A stretch of 50,440 bases of DNA from Chthoniobacteraceae bacterium (GCA_947471505.1 CANIWM010000044.1:1-50440); one strand, 5' to 3'; shown: positions 37,070 to 46,936, counted from the first letter of the stretch. Translations and numbers: made by a program. Notes: a model not told the origin generated them from the sequence alone.

Positions 37070-37114
37070 TGCAAAATAAACCAGCCCTGTCACCGGCGAT
37101 GTCGACAGGGCTGG
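37070..37114 (-). terminator. Intrinsic terminator of the PEP-CTERM gene
   Basis: CCAGCCCTGTC (37081-37091) and GACAGGGCTGG (37104-37114) form an 11-bp perfect stem with a 12-base loop. On the minus strand a T-rich tract, TTTATTTTG, follows immediately. It lies 26 bases past the stop codon at 37141. Confidence 0.85.
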
Positions 37115-37140
37115 TCATGAAGTTTATCCGTTGAGTTCCT

Positions 37141-40100
37141 TTATGCCTGCTTGCGGCGGCGTCCGGCGAGCATGGCGAGTCCACCGAGGAGCAACGCTGC
37201 GCTGCCGGGCTCTGGAACCACATACGTGACTGTGACGTCGTTGTTGTTCGTTCCGCCCGCGTAGCTGATTGCGAATTCGTGCGCATCGACGAGGAAGTGT
37301 GCACCTTCCGTCAGGGGGGTTCCTGCGAAGCTAAATGCGAATCCACCGGTCACCGAATCGGAGGCGTCGTTCGAAACCAGTGTGAATACATCCGCCGGCG
37401 TCGGCTGGAACCCGACCGTTAGCGTGAATGGGACGTTTGAATTCAAGCTCACGGCTCCTACCACCGAGAGTTGGTCATACCCGGTGCCAGCCGTGAGTCC
37501 GTTGAGATCAAATGCAGCGCTTGCACCATTGAAGGTAAGCCCGCCATTCATCGATAGCTGTCCGGCGGTCGTGCCGATCACATCGCCTGGCTTCACTGTG
37601 CCGCCGCCAAGGGTCGTAAGACCGGCGATTAGCCCTCCGTTTCCGGAAAGGACACCGCTGCTCAGACTGACGGAGCCGGAGAGAGAGCCCGACAGGATAA
37701 ATGTGCCGCCGTTGATTCCCGTATCGCCAGTGTAGGTGTTGACCGCAGAGTTGGAAACGACGCCATCCGTAATCGAGGCGCTGATCTGGCCGGCACCGTC
37801 GCTCATGCCCGTCGTGGCGACGTTGATCACTCCGCCACTGAAGGTAACGAGCTTGTTCCCCGCATTGGCCGAACTGATTCCGCCAGTGATGTTGAGGGCA
37901 TTTGTCAACGTCGTCGCGGCCTGCGTGACGGTCAGATTCTGATTGGTGCTGATTGCTCCAGAGATGGTAGAAGTCTCATCGGCAGCACCACCAATGCTGT
38001 AGGATCCGGTTGTGGCTTGGTTGGCGATGGTGATTGGGCGAGCGATGGTGACTGCTCCACCGGTGAAGAGACCGACGCTGGAGTTGTTTGTCGTCGTCGC
38101 GGCATCGCCGAGGACGATGGCGCTAGCGGCATTTCCGAAGGCTCCGTTGGCACTGACAGGCGCGTTGGTGGCGGCGATGAGCGTGCCGGCGCTGATCGTG
38201 GTTGCGCCGGTGTAGGTATTCGGGTTGACCACGGTGATTGCGCCACTCCCCGCTTTCAGGAATGTCGCGGGACCGCTGATAACGTTGTTCGCGGTTCCGC
38301 TGAAGGATTGCTCCATCACGATCGCTTGGCTAGACGCAGCAGTGGTCACGATGCCGCCAACGAGGCTACTGGTGGTGCCTCGGAGAGTGACGGCGTTCGC
38401 GTTTCCGAATGTCGTGCCGCCCGCGTAGGTATTCACACCGACGTTCGCATTCGTCGGATCGCCGAAGGTAATTACGTTGCCCGCATTGGCTGTAATGGTC
38501 ACCGATCCCTGACCGGAGATGTTCCCAGTATAGGTGCCACTCGTGGTTTGTGCGAAGGTTACGTTACTGACGGGTGCGGATGCCGGCGCACCGTTGTCCA
38601 CGGCTCCCGAGATGATGATATTGCCCTGCGGGCCGGTGCTCGTGGTCAGGTCGCCTTGGAAGACCGTCGTCGTGCCGCTATAGTTGTTGTTCGTGGCGCT
38701 CAGCATGAGACGGTTGAGATTTGTTTTCACCAAACCGCCGCTGCCAGTGACTTGCCCTGCGATGATGCTATTGCCGGTCGCCGTGTCGATCGTGCCGAAC
38801 GAATTGGGGTGCAGCGTCACCGTGCGAGTTGCGGCAAGCGTTGTGGCGGCGTTGAGGACTAGGGTGCCTCCACCGAAGTTTATACCCGCGTTGACGTTGC
38901 CGAGAGCGGTGTCTGCGCTGACTACCAACCGGCCATTGATGGTTGTGACGCCAGTGTAGGTGTTCGCGCCGGTGAGCGTGAGGCTGCCCCCGGTAAGTTG
39001 GCCCAGATTGTTGGTGTTGATGTTGTTGGTGCCACTTACGGTAATGCCGTTCGAACCAGTGATCGCGACGCCGATGGTGGCACCGGCGGTGTTGGTGACG
39101 ATGATATTGCCTTCGGTCGTACCGAAGTTGATGCCATTTCCAGCAAGTCCCGATGCAATCGTGATGGCTGACTGTGTTCCATTGGTCGCGGTCAAGAGAA
39201 GCAGGCCTGCGCCACCGCTGAAATTAAGCACGTTGGTGTCCAAGGTCAGGGTCTGCGCTGTGGGCGACGAGTTATCCAAGGTGTAAGAATTGAGCAGAGT
39301 GTTGACGGTAGCCGGTCCAGTTGTCGTCGTTGCTCCACCGATGGAGCTACGGGTATTGCCATTCGCCACAGCGGCCGTCAGTTGCGTGATCTCGGTGGTT
39401 GTGTTGATAGGCCGGATGCCGTTAGTGGCATCATAGGTCACCGGCATGTAGGTCGGCGGGTTGGTCCCCGGATTCGACGCACCGACTGCGTAAGGCAGAA
39501 TGCTGATTGTTGAGGTCGCTGCCGCGCCACCGCCGCCCGTAAGGGTGGGGACCGTGGTGAATTTGACGAGGCTGGAGTTCGTGGCGGCTCCGCCGAGGCT
39601 CGTTCCTTGGAATTGAACGGTCGCCCGATTGTTGCGCACGAGGCTACCGCCGGTGAGCAATCCGGTGAAGCCAGCACCGGGTGTGTTCTGAAGGATGATC
39701 CGGTTCCATCCGGAATCTGCGGCAATGACCCCCAACGTTTCACCGCTGTTGGCCGTGGTGCTGGTGAGCAGGTTCAAACTACCCGCCCGCAGGGTAAGCG
39801 GTGCCGCCGTCGTAGCGTTGATACGCCCAGTGTTCACAGTGGCGCTGTCGTCTATGGTCAACTGTGCCTGATTTACCACGACTCCCGTCGAGCCGGAAAG
39901 CCTGCCCTGACCGTTAAGGGTTACAAAGAGCGGGTTGATGACATTCTGAGAGGCTAAGCCGCCGGTCAACGTTGTCGTGCCTGCGGCGGTGTTGTTCGCA
40001 TTCAGCGTTGCGCTGCCAAAGACCGGATACATTCCTTGGTCGAACTGGGTCGAACGGAAGGCCAGATTGCCAGTTCCAGTGATGGCTCCGGCAACGGTCA

Positions 40101-42789
40101 GCGCTGCACCTTGCACGCCAACGGCTTGCGCCTGGCCCGAGCCATTGGTGCGTGCGCCGCCGAAGAGATCGAACGTGAGCGTCGAGCCGCCGTTGAGCGC
40201 GACGCCGTTGGTGCCACCCAGCGTCTGGGTCAAATTTGATGGCACGACTTCGATCAGCGCGCTCTGCGAGACGGTGATCGCGTTATTGAAGGTCGCGTTG
40301 CCTTGCTTGCTGTCGAGCAACAGGCCGCCACCGTTGAGCCGCACCTGTGCACCGCTCAGCGGATTCGCTCCGCCCACGTAGCCTTGGGCCACAAGTTTTC
40401 CTCCCTGCACTTCGATGATCGTTCCGGCAGCGAGGTTTGAAGCGAGGCCACTCTGGGCGAAGTTCGTGTTATCGAGCACGAGCCGTCCGGCACCCTGCTT
40501 TACGATGGTCGTGGATGTTCCGCCGTCTGAGACCTGCCCGAGCGCAAGGTCCGCCGTCGTATTGAAGGTCACCGTGCCGCCGCTGACCACGGTGCCCGCA
40601 GCACGCGCCAGCTTTCCGGCATCACCCGTGACATTGAGCGTGCTGGACGCAGGCGCCGTAAGTGTCCCGAGTTGCACACCGGTGAAATTGCCACCGCTGA
40701 GGTTCAAAGTCGCGCTGCCGCTGACCGAGACGTTGGTGCCAGCATTGACGAGCGATGATGAGCCCGTGCTCGTCACGCTCTCCGCAGTAAAGATATTCGC
40801 TGCGGGGATAAACGCCTTGGCGACGCCAGGGCCCTGCCAATACAGGCTGGCGTCATCGCCACCCGTGCCCTGACCGTATTCGAATCGAATGTCGTGCAGA
40901 CCGGCGGTAAGCATCACGGAATTGCTCGCGCCAAACGTGCCCTTTCCAGCCTCATTGTTGACCACGAACACGCCGTCGATAAATACTCGTGTTCCGTCAT
41001 CCGAGCGAGGCGTGAATGACCAAGGCCCTGCGACATCGATCTTGAGCTTGCCGGTGAACTGCGCACCAAAGTTGTTGACGACGCCATTCGGGAAAAACGG
41101 AGCGGTGCCTCCAGTGACGGGCGTAGTACCTCCGGTAAAGAACGTTCCAGTAAAGATCGACGTCTGGCCGTAGAAGTTGTTAGCAGTTTGGCCGCCACTG
41201 GCGAGCCCGCCGATCACAATGCGCCCGGTGAGGCCGGCGGTGCTGGTGTTCGCTGTTCCATCCAGTCGCAGGGTGGTGCCGTTAGCAAGGCTCACCGAAC
41301 CACTGCCGAGGCTGTTGGTGGTAGAGGTCACATTGGCGCGGACGGTGCCGGCGTTGACGGCAATCGCACCGCCGAAGGTGTTGTTGCCGGTGAGTCGGAG
41401 GAGGCCCGTGCCGTTCTTGCTCAGGCCGCCAGCGAGCGCACCTCCGATGTCGTTCGCTATCGAGTAATCGTTACCGGCGCCACTGTTGGTCACCGTGATG
41501 GCCTGCGGGGTGCGGGCTCCGCCGACAATGGTCTTCACCAAGCCTGCGTTATTAAAGACGACCTGATCGCCCTCGCTGTAAGTAGGCCAGTTGCTCGTCG
41601 CCGTATCCCAAGTGCCGTTGACGCTGCCGTTCCAAGTTTTCGTCGGGTTTACCGACTGAACGACGAGGTCGATCGAGGTGCTCGCTCCGTTGTTTACCAG
41701 ACCGTAGAGGAGACCGCCGCCGGGCGTCGCCCCGATCTTCATGCCTGCCATCTGGTTGGCGGTGATCGCCGTGCCGCTGTAGTCGATGAGCGGATAGGTG
41801 CCCGCGCCAGTGGTGCCGGTGATATTGAAAGTGGTGAGCCCTGCGCTATTGACGCTGGCCGGAGTGGTGAGCGGTGCCGCCCCGGCTGGTGCGCCGAGAT
41901 TGAATGCCGCAGCCGATCCACTGTTGAACTGCAACCCGCCCGTGACCGCGCCCGTCCCAGCAATCGCGCCCGTGTCGTTCACAGCGACGAGTCCAGTGCC
42001 AGTAACATTGACACCCGCACCGCCGCCGAGCGTCAGGGTGCCACCATTGACGACGGTGCCGCCGGTGTAGCTACTGGCAGAGTTGGTGAGCGTCTGATTC
42101 CCAGTTCCCACCTTACCGAAGATGAGGCTGCTGTTAATGGTTCCGTCGAAAGCGGCGGTGCCATTGTCAGCGCCCACGTTCACCTGCGGTAGCACGGTGA
42201 TGTTATTGATAATTTGCGAAGTGACATTGAAGATGCCGTTTACGCTGTTCGTCACCGTGCCGGTGCCCGAGAGCGCACCGACGGTGCCATTAAAGCCGCC
42301 CGCGTTCAGCGTGCCCGCCGCTCCGAGGTTGACCGCACCAGTGACCCGCAAGTCATTGCGGAACGTGGCCGTAGCTGCATTTTGCACGAATTGAATGCTC
42401 CCTGCACTGACGTCGAAGCTTCCGGCAAACGCGGCGCTGTTGTTGCCGATGCCGAGGATGCCGTTGCCAGTCTTGCTGATTGCACCCGTTCCGGTGAGGA
42501 CGGAATTCAATTGAAGACCAACTTGCCCCGGTGCGCCCGCAAAAGTGCCTACGTTGACCGTGTGTGTCCCGGCTGCCAGCGCGAGGTTGCCCTGCAAGAC
42601 GGGGATCGTTGTCGCTTGGACTAGGTTAGTGGCGGTGATGTTGCCCGTCAGCGTGAGTGTGCCGGTCCCGGTTGAAACGCTGGAACCTTGGTTGCTGTTA
42701 CTGCCGCCGTCTGCCGCAAACACGAGGTTCGCCAGCGTGTTTGAGTTATTATTGAGGTTTAGCGCGGTGCCGCCGTTGGACCCATACAA
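37141..42789 (-). pseudogene. Giant autotransporter-repeat PEP-CTERM protein, 5' end missing
   Basis: About 1880 residues without a convincing start: the first possible codon is TTG 42789 (LYGSNGGTALNLNNN), and no ATG with a signal peptide precedes it. The body is made of autotransporter-associated beta-strand repeats (TLTLTGNITATN, LTGANTYTGVTTINGRLVVS, NPNTYTGATTISAGTLIAA). A PA14 domain sits at about 40780-41110 (WSFTPRSDDGTRVFIDGVFV, LHDIRFEYGQG). The C-terminus has the PEP-CTERM signal VPEPGSAALLLGGLAMLAG with RRRKQA, which directs sorting and anchoring by an exosortase system. Upstream of 42789 the frame runs into the 21-bp repeat array. The gene was probably cut when the neighbouring island was inserted, so export is doubtful. 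A distant or unrecognised start cannot be ruled out. Confidence 0.75.
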
Positions 42790-42863
42790 CCACCCGCGCC
42801 CCCGCTCCTTTGCACGGAAGGCAAAATCCCCCCACCCCGAGCCACAAGCCCCACCGCCCCAAA

Positions 42864-43199
42864 ATGCACCCCCACCACCCCGTCATGCAGCCGAACGCCC
42901 GCGTCATGCAGAGCGACAGCCCGAAAATGCACCGCGCCACCCCGACAATGCACCCCGACAGGAGCGCCAATCACCCCAGCAGCCCGGCCATGCAGCTTGA
43001 CAGACTGGAAATGCAGCCTGCCAGACGCCCAATGCAGCCCGCCAGACGCGAAATGCAGCGCGATACCCGCATCATTCATCCGATAAGACCCGTCATGCAG
43101 CACGCCAGACGGGTAATGCAGGCATCGAGAAACGGCAGGCACCACTACAGGCAGCGCACGCATCACCCGCAGACACCGCATATCGGCACCGTGCGGGCC
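42864..43199. repeat. Array of sixteen degenerate 21-bp tandem repeats
   Basis: Units start at 42864 and every 21 bases to 43179. Typical units are ATGCAGCCCGCCAGACGCGAA at 43032 (21 bases shown only as a pattern: ATGCA, then GCCAGACGC, then three variable bases), with ATGCAG or ATGCAC heading eleven of the units. The last three units are diverged. No stop codon interrupts a plus-strand frame (M-H/Q at every seventh residue) or a minus-strand frame (L-H at every seventh). The array lies between the truncated giant gene and the restriction locus. Because there are no unique spacers it is not CRISPR. Whether it is translated is unknown; bases 42790-42863 hold nothing else I recognise. Confidence 0.8.
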
Positions 43200-43224
43200 T
43201 CTGTGCGAAAAAGGCAAAAAGCTC

Positions 43225-43253
43225 TTGCAACCAGATGTGCTATATGTGACATA
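43225..43253 (+). promoter_or_regulatory. Probable promoter and operator of the restriction-modification operon
   Basis: TTGCAA (43225-43230) and GACATA (43248-43253) are spaced by 17 bp. The palindrome TATGT-G-ACATA (43243-43253) covers the -10 region, and ATGTG occurs twice 10 bp apart (43235, 43244), about one helical turn. This is the kind of site bound by a ribbon-helix-helix protein such as the one encoded from 43263. The assignment is inferred. Confidence 0.45.
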
Positions 43254-43262
43254 ACACGAACT

Positions 43263-43493
43263 ATGGCACGCGGACCTTCAGGCAGACTCGTTATCGAAAT
43301 GGACCCCATTCTCAAGCGCGACCTTCACTCCGCACTCGCGGCGGATGGAATCACGCTCAAAGACTGGTTTCTCAAGCACGTCTCCGAGTATGTCGCAGAC
43401 CGCCGCCGACTCAACATCGTACAATACTCCGCAGACCTCGACGAGCCCTCCGCCCGCGTTGCAGAAGAACCATCCGAAAATCCACAACCATGA
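43263..43493 (+). CDS. Ribbon-helix-helix-like small protein
   Basis: A 76-residue protein from ATG 43263 (MARGPSGRLVIEMDPILKRD). The opening strand GRLVIEMD, followed by two helices (ILKRDLHSALAADG and TLKDWFLKHVSEYVADRR), matches the MetJ/Arc or ParD/CopG ribbon-helix-helix layout, so it likely binds DNA as a dimer. The acidic C-terminus (DLDEPSARVAEEPSE) is extra. The frame is open for 450 bases upstream through the 21-bp repeats, but the promoter and the RHH start support this ATG. Its last four bases (ATGA) overlap the start of mod, so it probably autoregulates the restriction-modification genes, as control proteins do. Confidence 0.7.
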   Translation: MARGPSGRLVIEMDPILKRDLHSALAADGITLKDWFLKHVSEYVADRRRLNIVQYSADLDEPSARVAEEPSENPQP

Positions 43494-46387
43494 GCACCAC
43501 CACCCACACCGCCGGCCAGAAAGAGCGCCGCTTTCTCGATGCCCTGCGCGATCTCTTTGTCGGCGCAAAAGTGGACGGCCAGTCCGGCTATATCAATCTC
43601 ATGCGCATCAAGGCTGGCTACTTCGAGCACGCCGTCCACCCCGCCCTCATGCGCGACATTGACGACGCCCTCACCGCCTTCCCCCTCTTTCGCGAAGAGC
43701 TGTTCGACAAGCTCCACGCCTTCTTCTCCCGCTATTTCAGCAAATCCGGCTCCATCTGCTTTGCCTACACCCCGCAGCACATGAGCGTCTATGAGCGCGT
43801 CTATACGGACGAGCAGGATGTCGTCCTCTTTTGGAAGACGCACATGCTCTACTACGTAAAGACCGACCGCCTCTTCCGCGACCTCTCCGTGGAAGTGGAC
43901 GGGCGCAAGTTCTTCTTCGACTGCACCGCCCTCACCCACAAAAAGGCCAACGAAAAACGCGAACTCGTCTTCGCCTTGGACAAGGTGGAGGGCGAAGGCA
44001 CCATCCGCCTCGTCGTCTCCTACTCCGAGCGGGGCAAGATCACCAAGACCGACGACATCCTCAAAGCCCTGAAAAAGGCAGGCCATTCCGTAAAAGAAGC
44101 CACGTTCGACAAGGCCACCCGCGTCTTTGCCCGCCAGAGCGAGGTGGACTTCTTCATCAATAAGGACGCACGCGGCTTCCTCTCCGAGCAGCTCGACCTT
44201 TGGATGTTTCAATACCTCTTCAAAGACGAGACGCAGTGGAACGAAAAGCGCATCCAGCAGCTCCAGACCATCAAGAGCATCGCCCAAAAGGTCATTGCCT
44301 TCATCGCCCAGTTTGAGGACGAACTCGTGCGCGTCTGGAACAAGCCCAAATTTGTCCGAGGCACCCACTACATCATCACCCTCGACCGCATCGCCGCCCG
44401 CGAAGGTGGCACCGCGCTCATCGCGGACTTCCTCAAACACGAAGGGATGAAAGTGCAGATCACCGAGTGGCAGGAGCTTGGGATTGTGGCCGAGGGCTTC
44501 GATGCGCGCTCGATTTTGAATGACGAAAGCAAGAAAGCAGGAAAAGGCGTCGCGAAGGAAAAGACCAGCCCCGGTGCTTCCCTTCCTGCCTTCCTGCCTT
44601 CCTCATTGAATCCCGCTTGGCGCTCGCTGCCATTCGATACCCTGCACTTCAAATCGTTGGAACTGCGCCTGCTCGCACTGTTCGACGACCTCGACAACCA
44701 GCTCGATGGCCGCCTCATCAAGAGCGAGAACTATCAGGCGCTCAACACGCTCAAGGACAAGTTTAAGGGGCGGGTGAAGTGCTGCTATATCGACCCGCCG
44801 TATAATACTGGCAGCGATGGCTTCGTATATAACGACACCTTCCGACATTCATCGTGGATCAGTATGATGCAGGACCGGATTTCCGCTGCCGTGCCTCTGC
44901 TCGCGAACAAGGGAGTGATGTATGCCAGCATTGACGACAAGGAGCGTCGCCATTTGGAGTTTGCTCTGGATCAGGCTTTTGGACGCGACAATCGCGTGGA
45001 GGAAATCATCTGGGTGCAGAATACGACGAAGAACCAGTCGCCGACCTATTCTACGAATCATGAATATGTGGAAGTGTATGCCCGCGACTTGAAGGCTGTT
45101 TCGGCGGATGCGCGAATTTTCCGTGAGCCAAAACCCGGCTACGCTGAGGTGATGGAGCTGATCGAAAAGCTCAACCCTCAGTATCCCGCTATCGCGGACG
45201 TAGAAGCGGCCATTGCCGAGCTTTTTGAGACACATAAGATGGAGTTCAAGGACGAGCTGGAGGAGATGGGCGTCGAATACGACAAGAATCTCGATCTCTG
45301 GAAGGGGCTCTACAACTACGGCAACGCGGAGTATCGCGACGCGGATGGGAAACTGATTGCGGAGAAAGACGCGGCGAAGAAAGCGGCCGCGCTATGGATT
45401 TGAAAGGAAGCCGACCCGTCAATGCCTGCTGGCAAGCAGTCGGAAACTACGCGCGATCCTATAGACCCGAATTTCCGGTTCTACAAACCCACACACCCAA
45501 AAACTGATCGGGAGTGCAAGCATCCGAAACGTGGATGGTCTTGGCCGCTAAAGCAGGACAAGAGCCAACCAGAACGGGGCAGCTTTGAGACATTGGATAA
45601 GGACCATCGGATTGTCTGGGGATTGAACGAGAAGAAAACCCCGCAACTGAAGAAGTTTTTGCACGAGGTAGATACTCAGGTGTCGAAGTCGGTTGTGATG
45701 GATTACACCGACGGCGAGAAGCAACTCACCGAACTCATCGGAACCACAAACAGCTTTCCGAACCCCAAGCCCACCACCCTCATTTCGCGCTTCATCCTAC
45801 AGACGGCTGATGAAGGGGAATGGGTGATGGACTTTACCGGAGGCTCGGGCACGACGGCCCACGCAGTAGCAGAGGCATTTCACACCGACCGAGTCCGCCG
45901 CAAATTCTTCCTCGTGGAAGCCGCTGATTATTTCGACACGACTCTAGTGCCTCGCGTGAAGCGGGTATTTGCCGCAACAAGCTGGAAGAAAGGCAAGCCA
46001 GTCGCACTGAACGGCCCCGGCCTGTTCTGCAAAGTCAGCACCCTCGAACAATACGAAGAGGCAATCTCCAGCGCCGTCTATCAAGACGAAGCGCCGGACT
46101 TCTTCCGCAACACGAAGACGAACCCTTACGCCCGCTACGTGTTCTTCCGCGATATGAAGCAGGCGCGTGCGCTGGAGCTGGATTACGTGCGGGATGAAGT
46201 GAACGTCCACCTCAACCGGCTCTACCCGGATATCGACCTCGCCGAGACGCTCTCGTGCGTGACCGGGAAATGGATCAAACGCATCACCGCAGAGGAAGTG
46301 GAGTTTGCCGACGGCAGCAAACAAAGCCTCACGAAGCCCGACTGGGAACTCATCAAGCCCCTCATCTTCTGGGGGCCGGTCGTATGA
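43490..46387 (+). pseudogene. mod: Type III DNA methyltransferase (Mod), split by an in-frame UGA
   Basis: A 966-codon frame interrupted only by TGA at 45401-45403 (codon 638). The N-terminal 340 residues are an extension found in a large subset of these enzymes (GQSGYINLMRIKAGYFEH, VLFWKTHMLYYVKTDRLFRD). Motif IV, DPPYNTG, starts at Asp435, and motif I, DFTGGSGTTAHAV, at Asp781. That order is the beta class of adenine N6 methyltransferases used by type III systems. The stop separates the two motifs. The flanking residues LWI and KEADPSMPAGKQ are colinear with what I recall of homologues, where the position is Trp (TGG). Downstream, AAGGAAG (45404-45410) and ATG 45422 could restart a 321-residue second half. 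Residues 345-373 derive from an inserted palindromic repeat. Active, split or dead cannot be decided here. Confidence 0.85.
44516..44610. mobile_element. Palindromic repeat copy inserted in frame in mod
   Basis: The left arm TTGAATGACGAAAGCAAGAA (from 44516) and the right arm ending CTTCCTCATTGAA (44610) are imperfect inverted copies of about 30 bp. The 95-bp insert is translated as part of Mod: NDESKKAGKGVAKEKTSPGA, then SLPAFLPSSLNP. The flanking Mod residues (VAEGFDARSIL before, AWRSLPFDTLHFKSLE after) read as typical of the family, while the insert is low in complexity. Related to copies at 46385 and 46496. Confidence 0.85.
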
Positions 46388-46477
46388 ATGAGGAAAGCAA
46401 GAAAGCAGGAATGAGGGGAGTGAAGAAGGAGGGGGGCTTTGCTAAAGCCCTTCCTGCCTTCCTGCCTTCCTCATTCA
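46385..46477. mobile_element. Palindromic repeat copy between mod and the GxxExxY gene
   Basis: TGAATGAGGAAAGCAAGAAA (46385 onward, continuing GCAGGAA) and its near-complement ending TTCCTCATTCA (46477) bound a 93-bp palindrome. A central hairpin, GGGCTTT-GCT-AAAGCCC (46435-46451), completes a cruciform. The first three bases are the mod stop codon. ATG 46384 overlaps it and opens a 34-codon frame to 46488 (MNEESKKAGMRGVKKEGGFA ... LPAFLPSSFKKR), which is homologous to the peptide inserted in Mod. I regard that frame as a property of the element, not a gene. Confidence 0.85.
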
Positions 46478-46494
46478 AAAAACGCTGAAGCATT

Positions 46495-46923
46495 ATGAAT
46501 GAGGAAAGCAAGAAAGCAGGAAGTTTGGAGTTGGAAGCACTCAGCGGACGGGTGATCGGCTGCGCGATAGTTGTCCACCGTGAACTCGGGCCGGGTTTTT
46601 TGGAAAACATTTACGAGAATGCGCTGCGAATCGAACTTCGGCACGCTGGGATTCCGTTTCGGTATCAAGAAGATATGCCTGTCATGTATCGGGGTGAACA
46701 AGCGGGGCTTCAGCGTTTCGACCTACTCGTGTGCGATCAATTGCTCGTAGAACTCAAGGCCATCAAAGCACTTGAGGATATTCATTTTGCTCAAGCGCGT
46801 AGCTACATGAAATCGCTCCGTCTCAAGCACGGCATCTTATTCAATTTCGCCACGATGCCGCTCACCGTGAAGCGTGTCATCTACCGGGAAAACGCGCCCG
46901 ACGCCGGTTTCCTGATTTCCTGA
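46495..46923 (+). CDS. GxxExxY family protein (PD-(D/E)XK nuclease fold)
   Basis: A 142-residue protein. The family motif is GFLENIYENAL (G-x-x-E-x-x-Y), preceded by VIGCAIVVHRELGPG. The nuclease-fold core FDLLVCDQLLVELKAIKAL holds the Asp and the E-x-K expected of PD-(D/E)XK enzymes, so metal-dependent cleavage of nucleic acid is possible though not shown for the family to my knowledge. The first nine residues (MNEESKKAG) are encoded by the left palindrome arm, and the stop codon lies within the right arm. It sits between mod and res, 13 bases before res, but is more likely cargo or motor of the palindromic element than a restriction subunit. Confidence 0.85.
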   Translation: MNEESKKAGSLELEALSGRVIGCAIVVHRELGPGFLENIYENALRIELRHAGIPFRYQEDMPVMYRGEQAGLQRFDLLVCDQLLVELKAIKALEDIHFAQARSYMKSLRLKHGILFNFATMPLTVKRVIYRENAPDAGFLIS

Positions 46924-46934
46924 TTTCCTCATTC
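46496..46934 (+). mobile_element. Long palindrome-bounded element carrying the GxxExxY gene
   Basis: Left arm 46496-46523 (TGAATGAGGAAAGCAAGAAA, then GCAGGAAG) and right arm 46908-46934 (TTTCCTGATTTCCTGATTTC, then CTCATTC) are inverted repeats matching at about 22 of 25 positions. They are the same arms as in the 93- and 95-bp copies. Everything between is the GxxExxY gene. The layout is that of an autonomous element with short derivatives nearby. Target duplications were not clear. Confidence 0.65.
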
Positions 46935-46936
46935 CT

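Noticed and set aside
42864-43199. CRISPR array
   Set aside because: Repeats are contiguous and degenerate with no unique spacers, and no cas genes are present.
42810-43493. The 21-bp repeats and the RHH domain as one 227-residue protein
   Set aside because: It would need a TTG start, ignores a promoter-like site just before ATG 43263, and the repeat part has no known fold. Not fully excluded.
45401-45403. UGA read as Trp through a changed genetic code
   Set aside because: Several intact genes in the window end at TGA, including the HlyD adaptor (5031-5033) and the proline-rich gene (26371-26373), so UGA is a normal stop here.
46384-46488. A separate 34-residue gene between mod and the GxxExxY gene
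   Set aside because: Its sequence is that of the palindromic element and matches the peptide inserted in Mod, so it is explained by the repeat.
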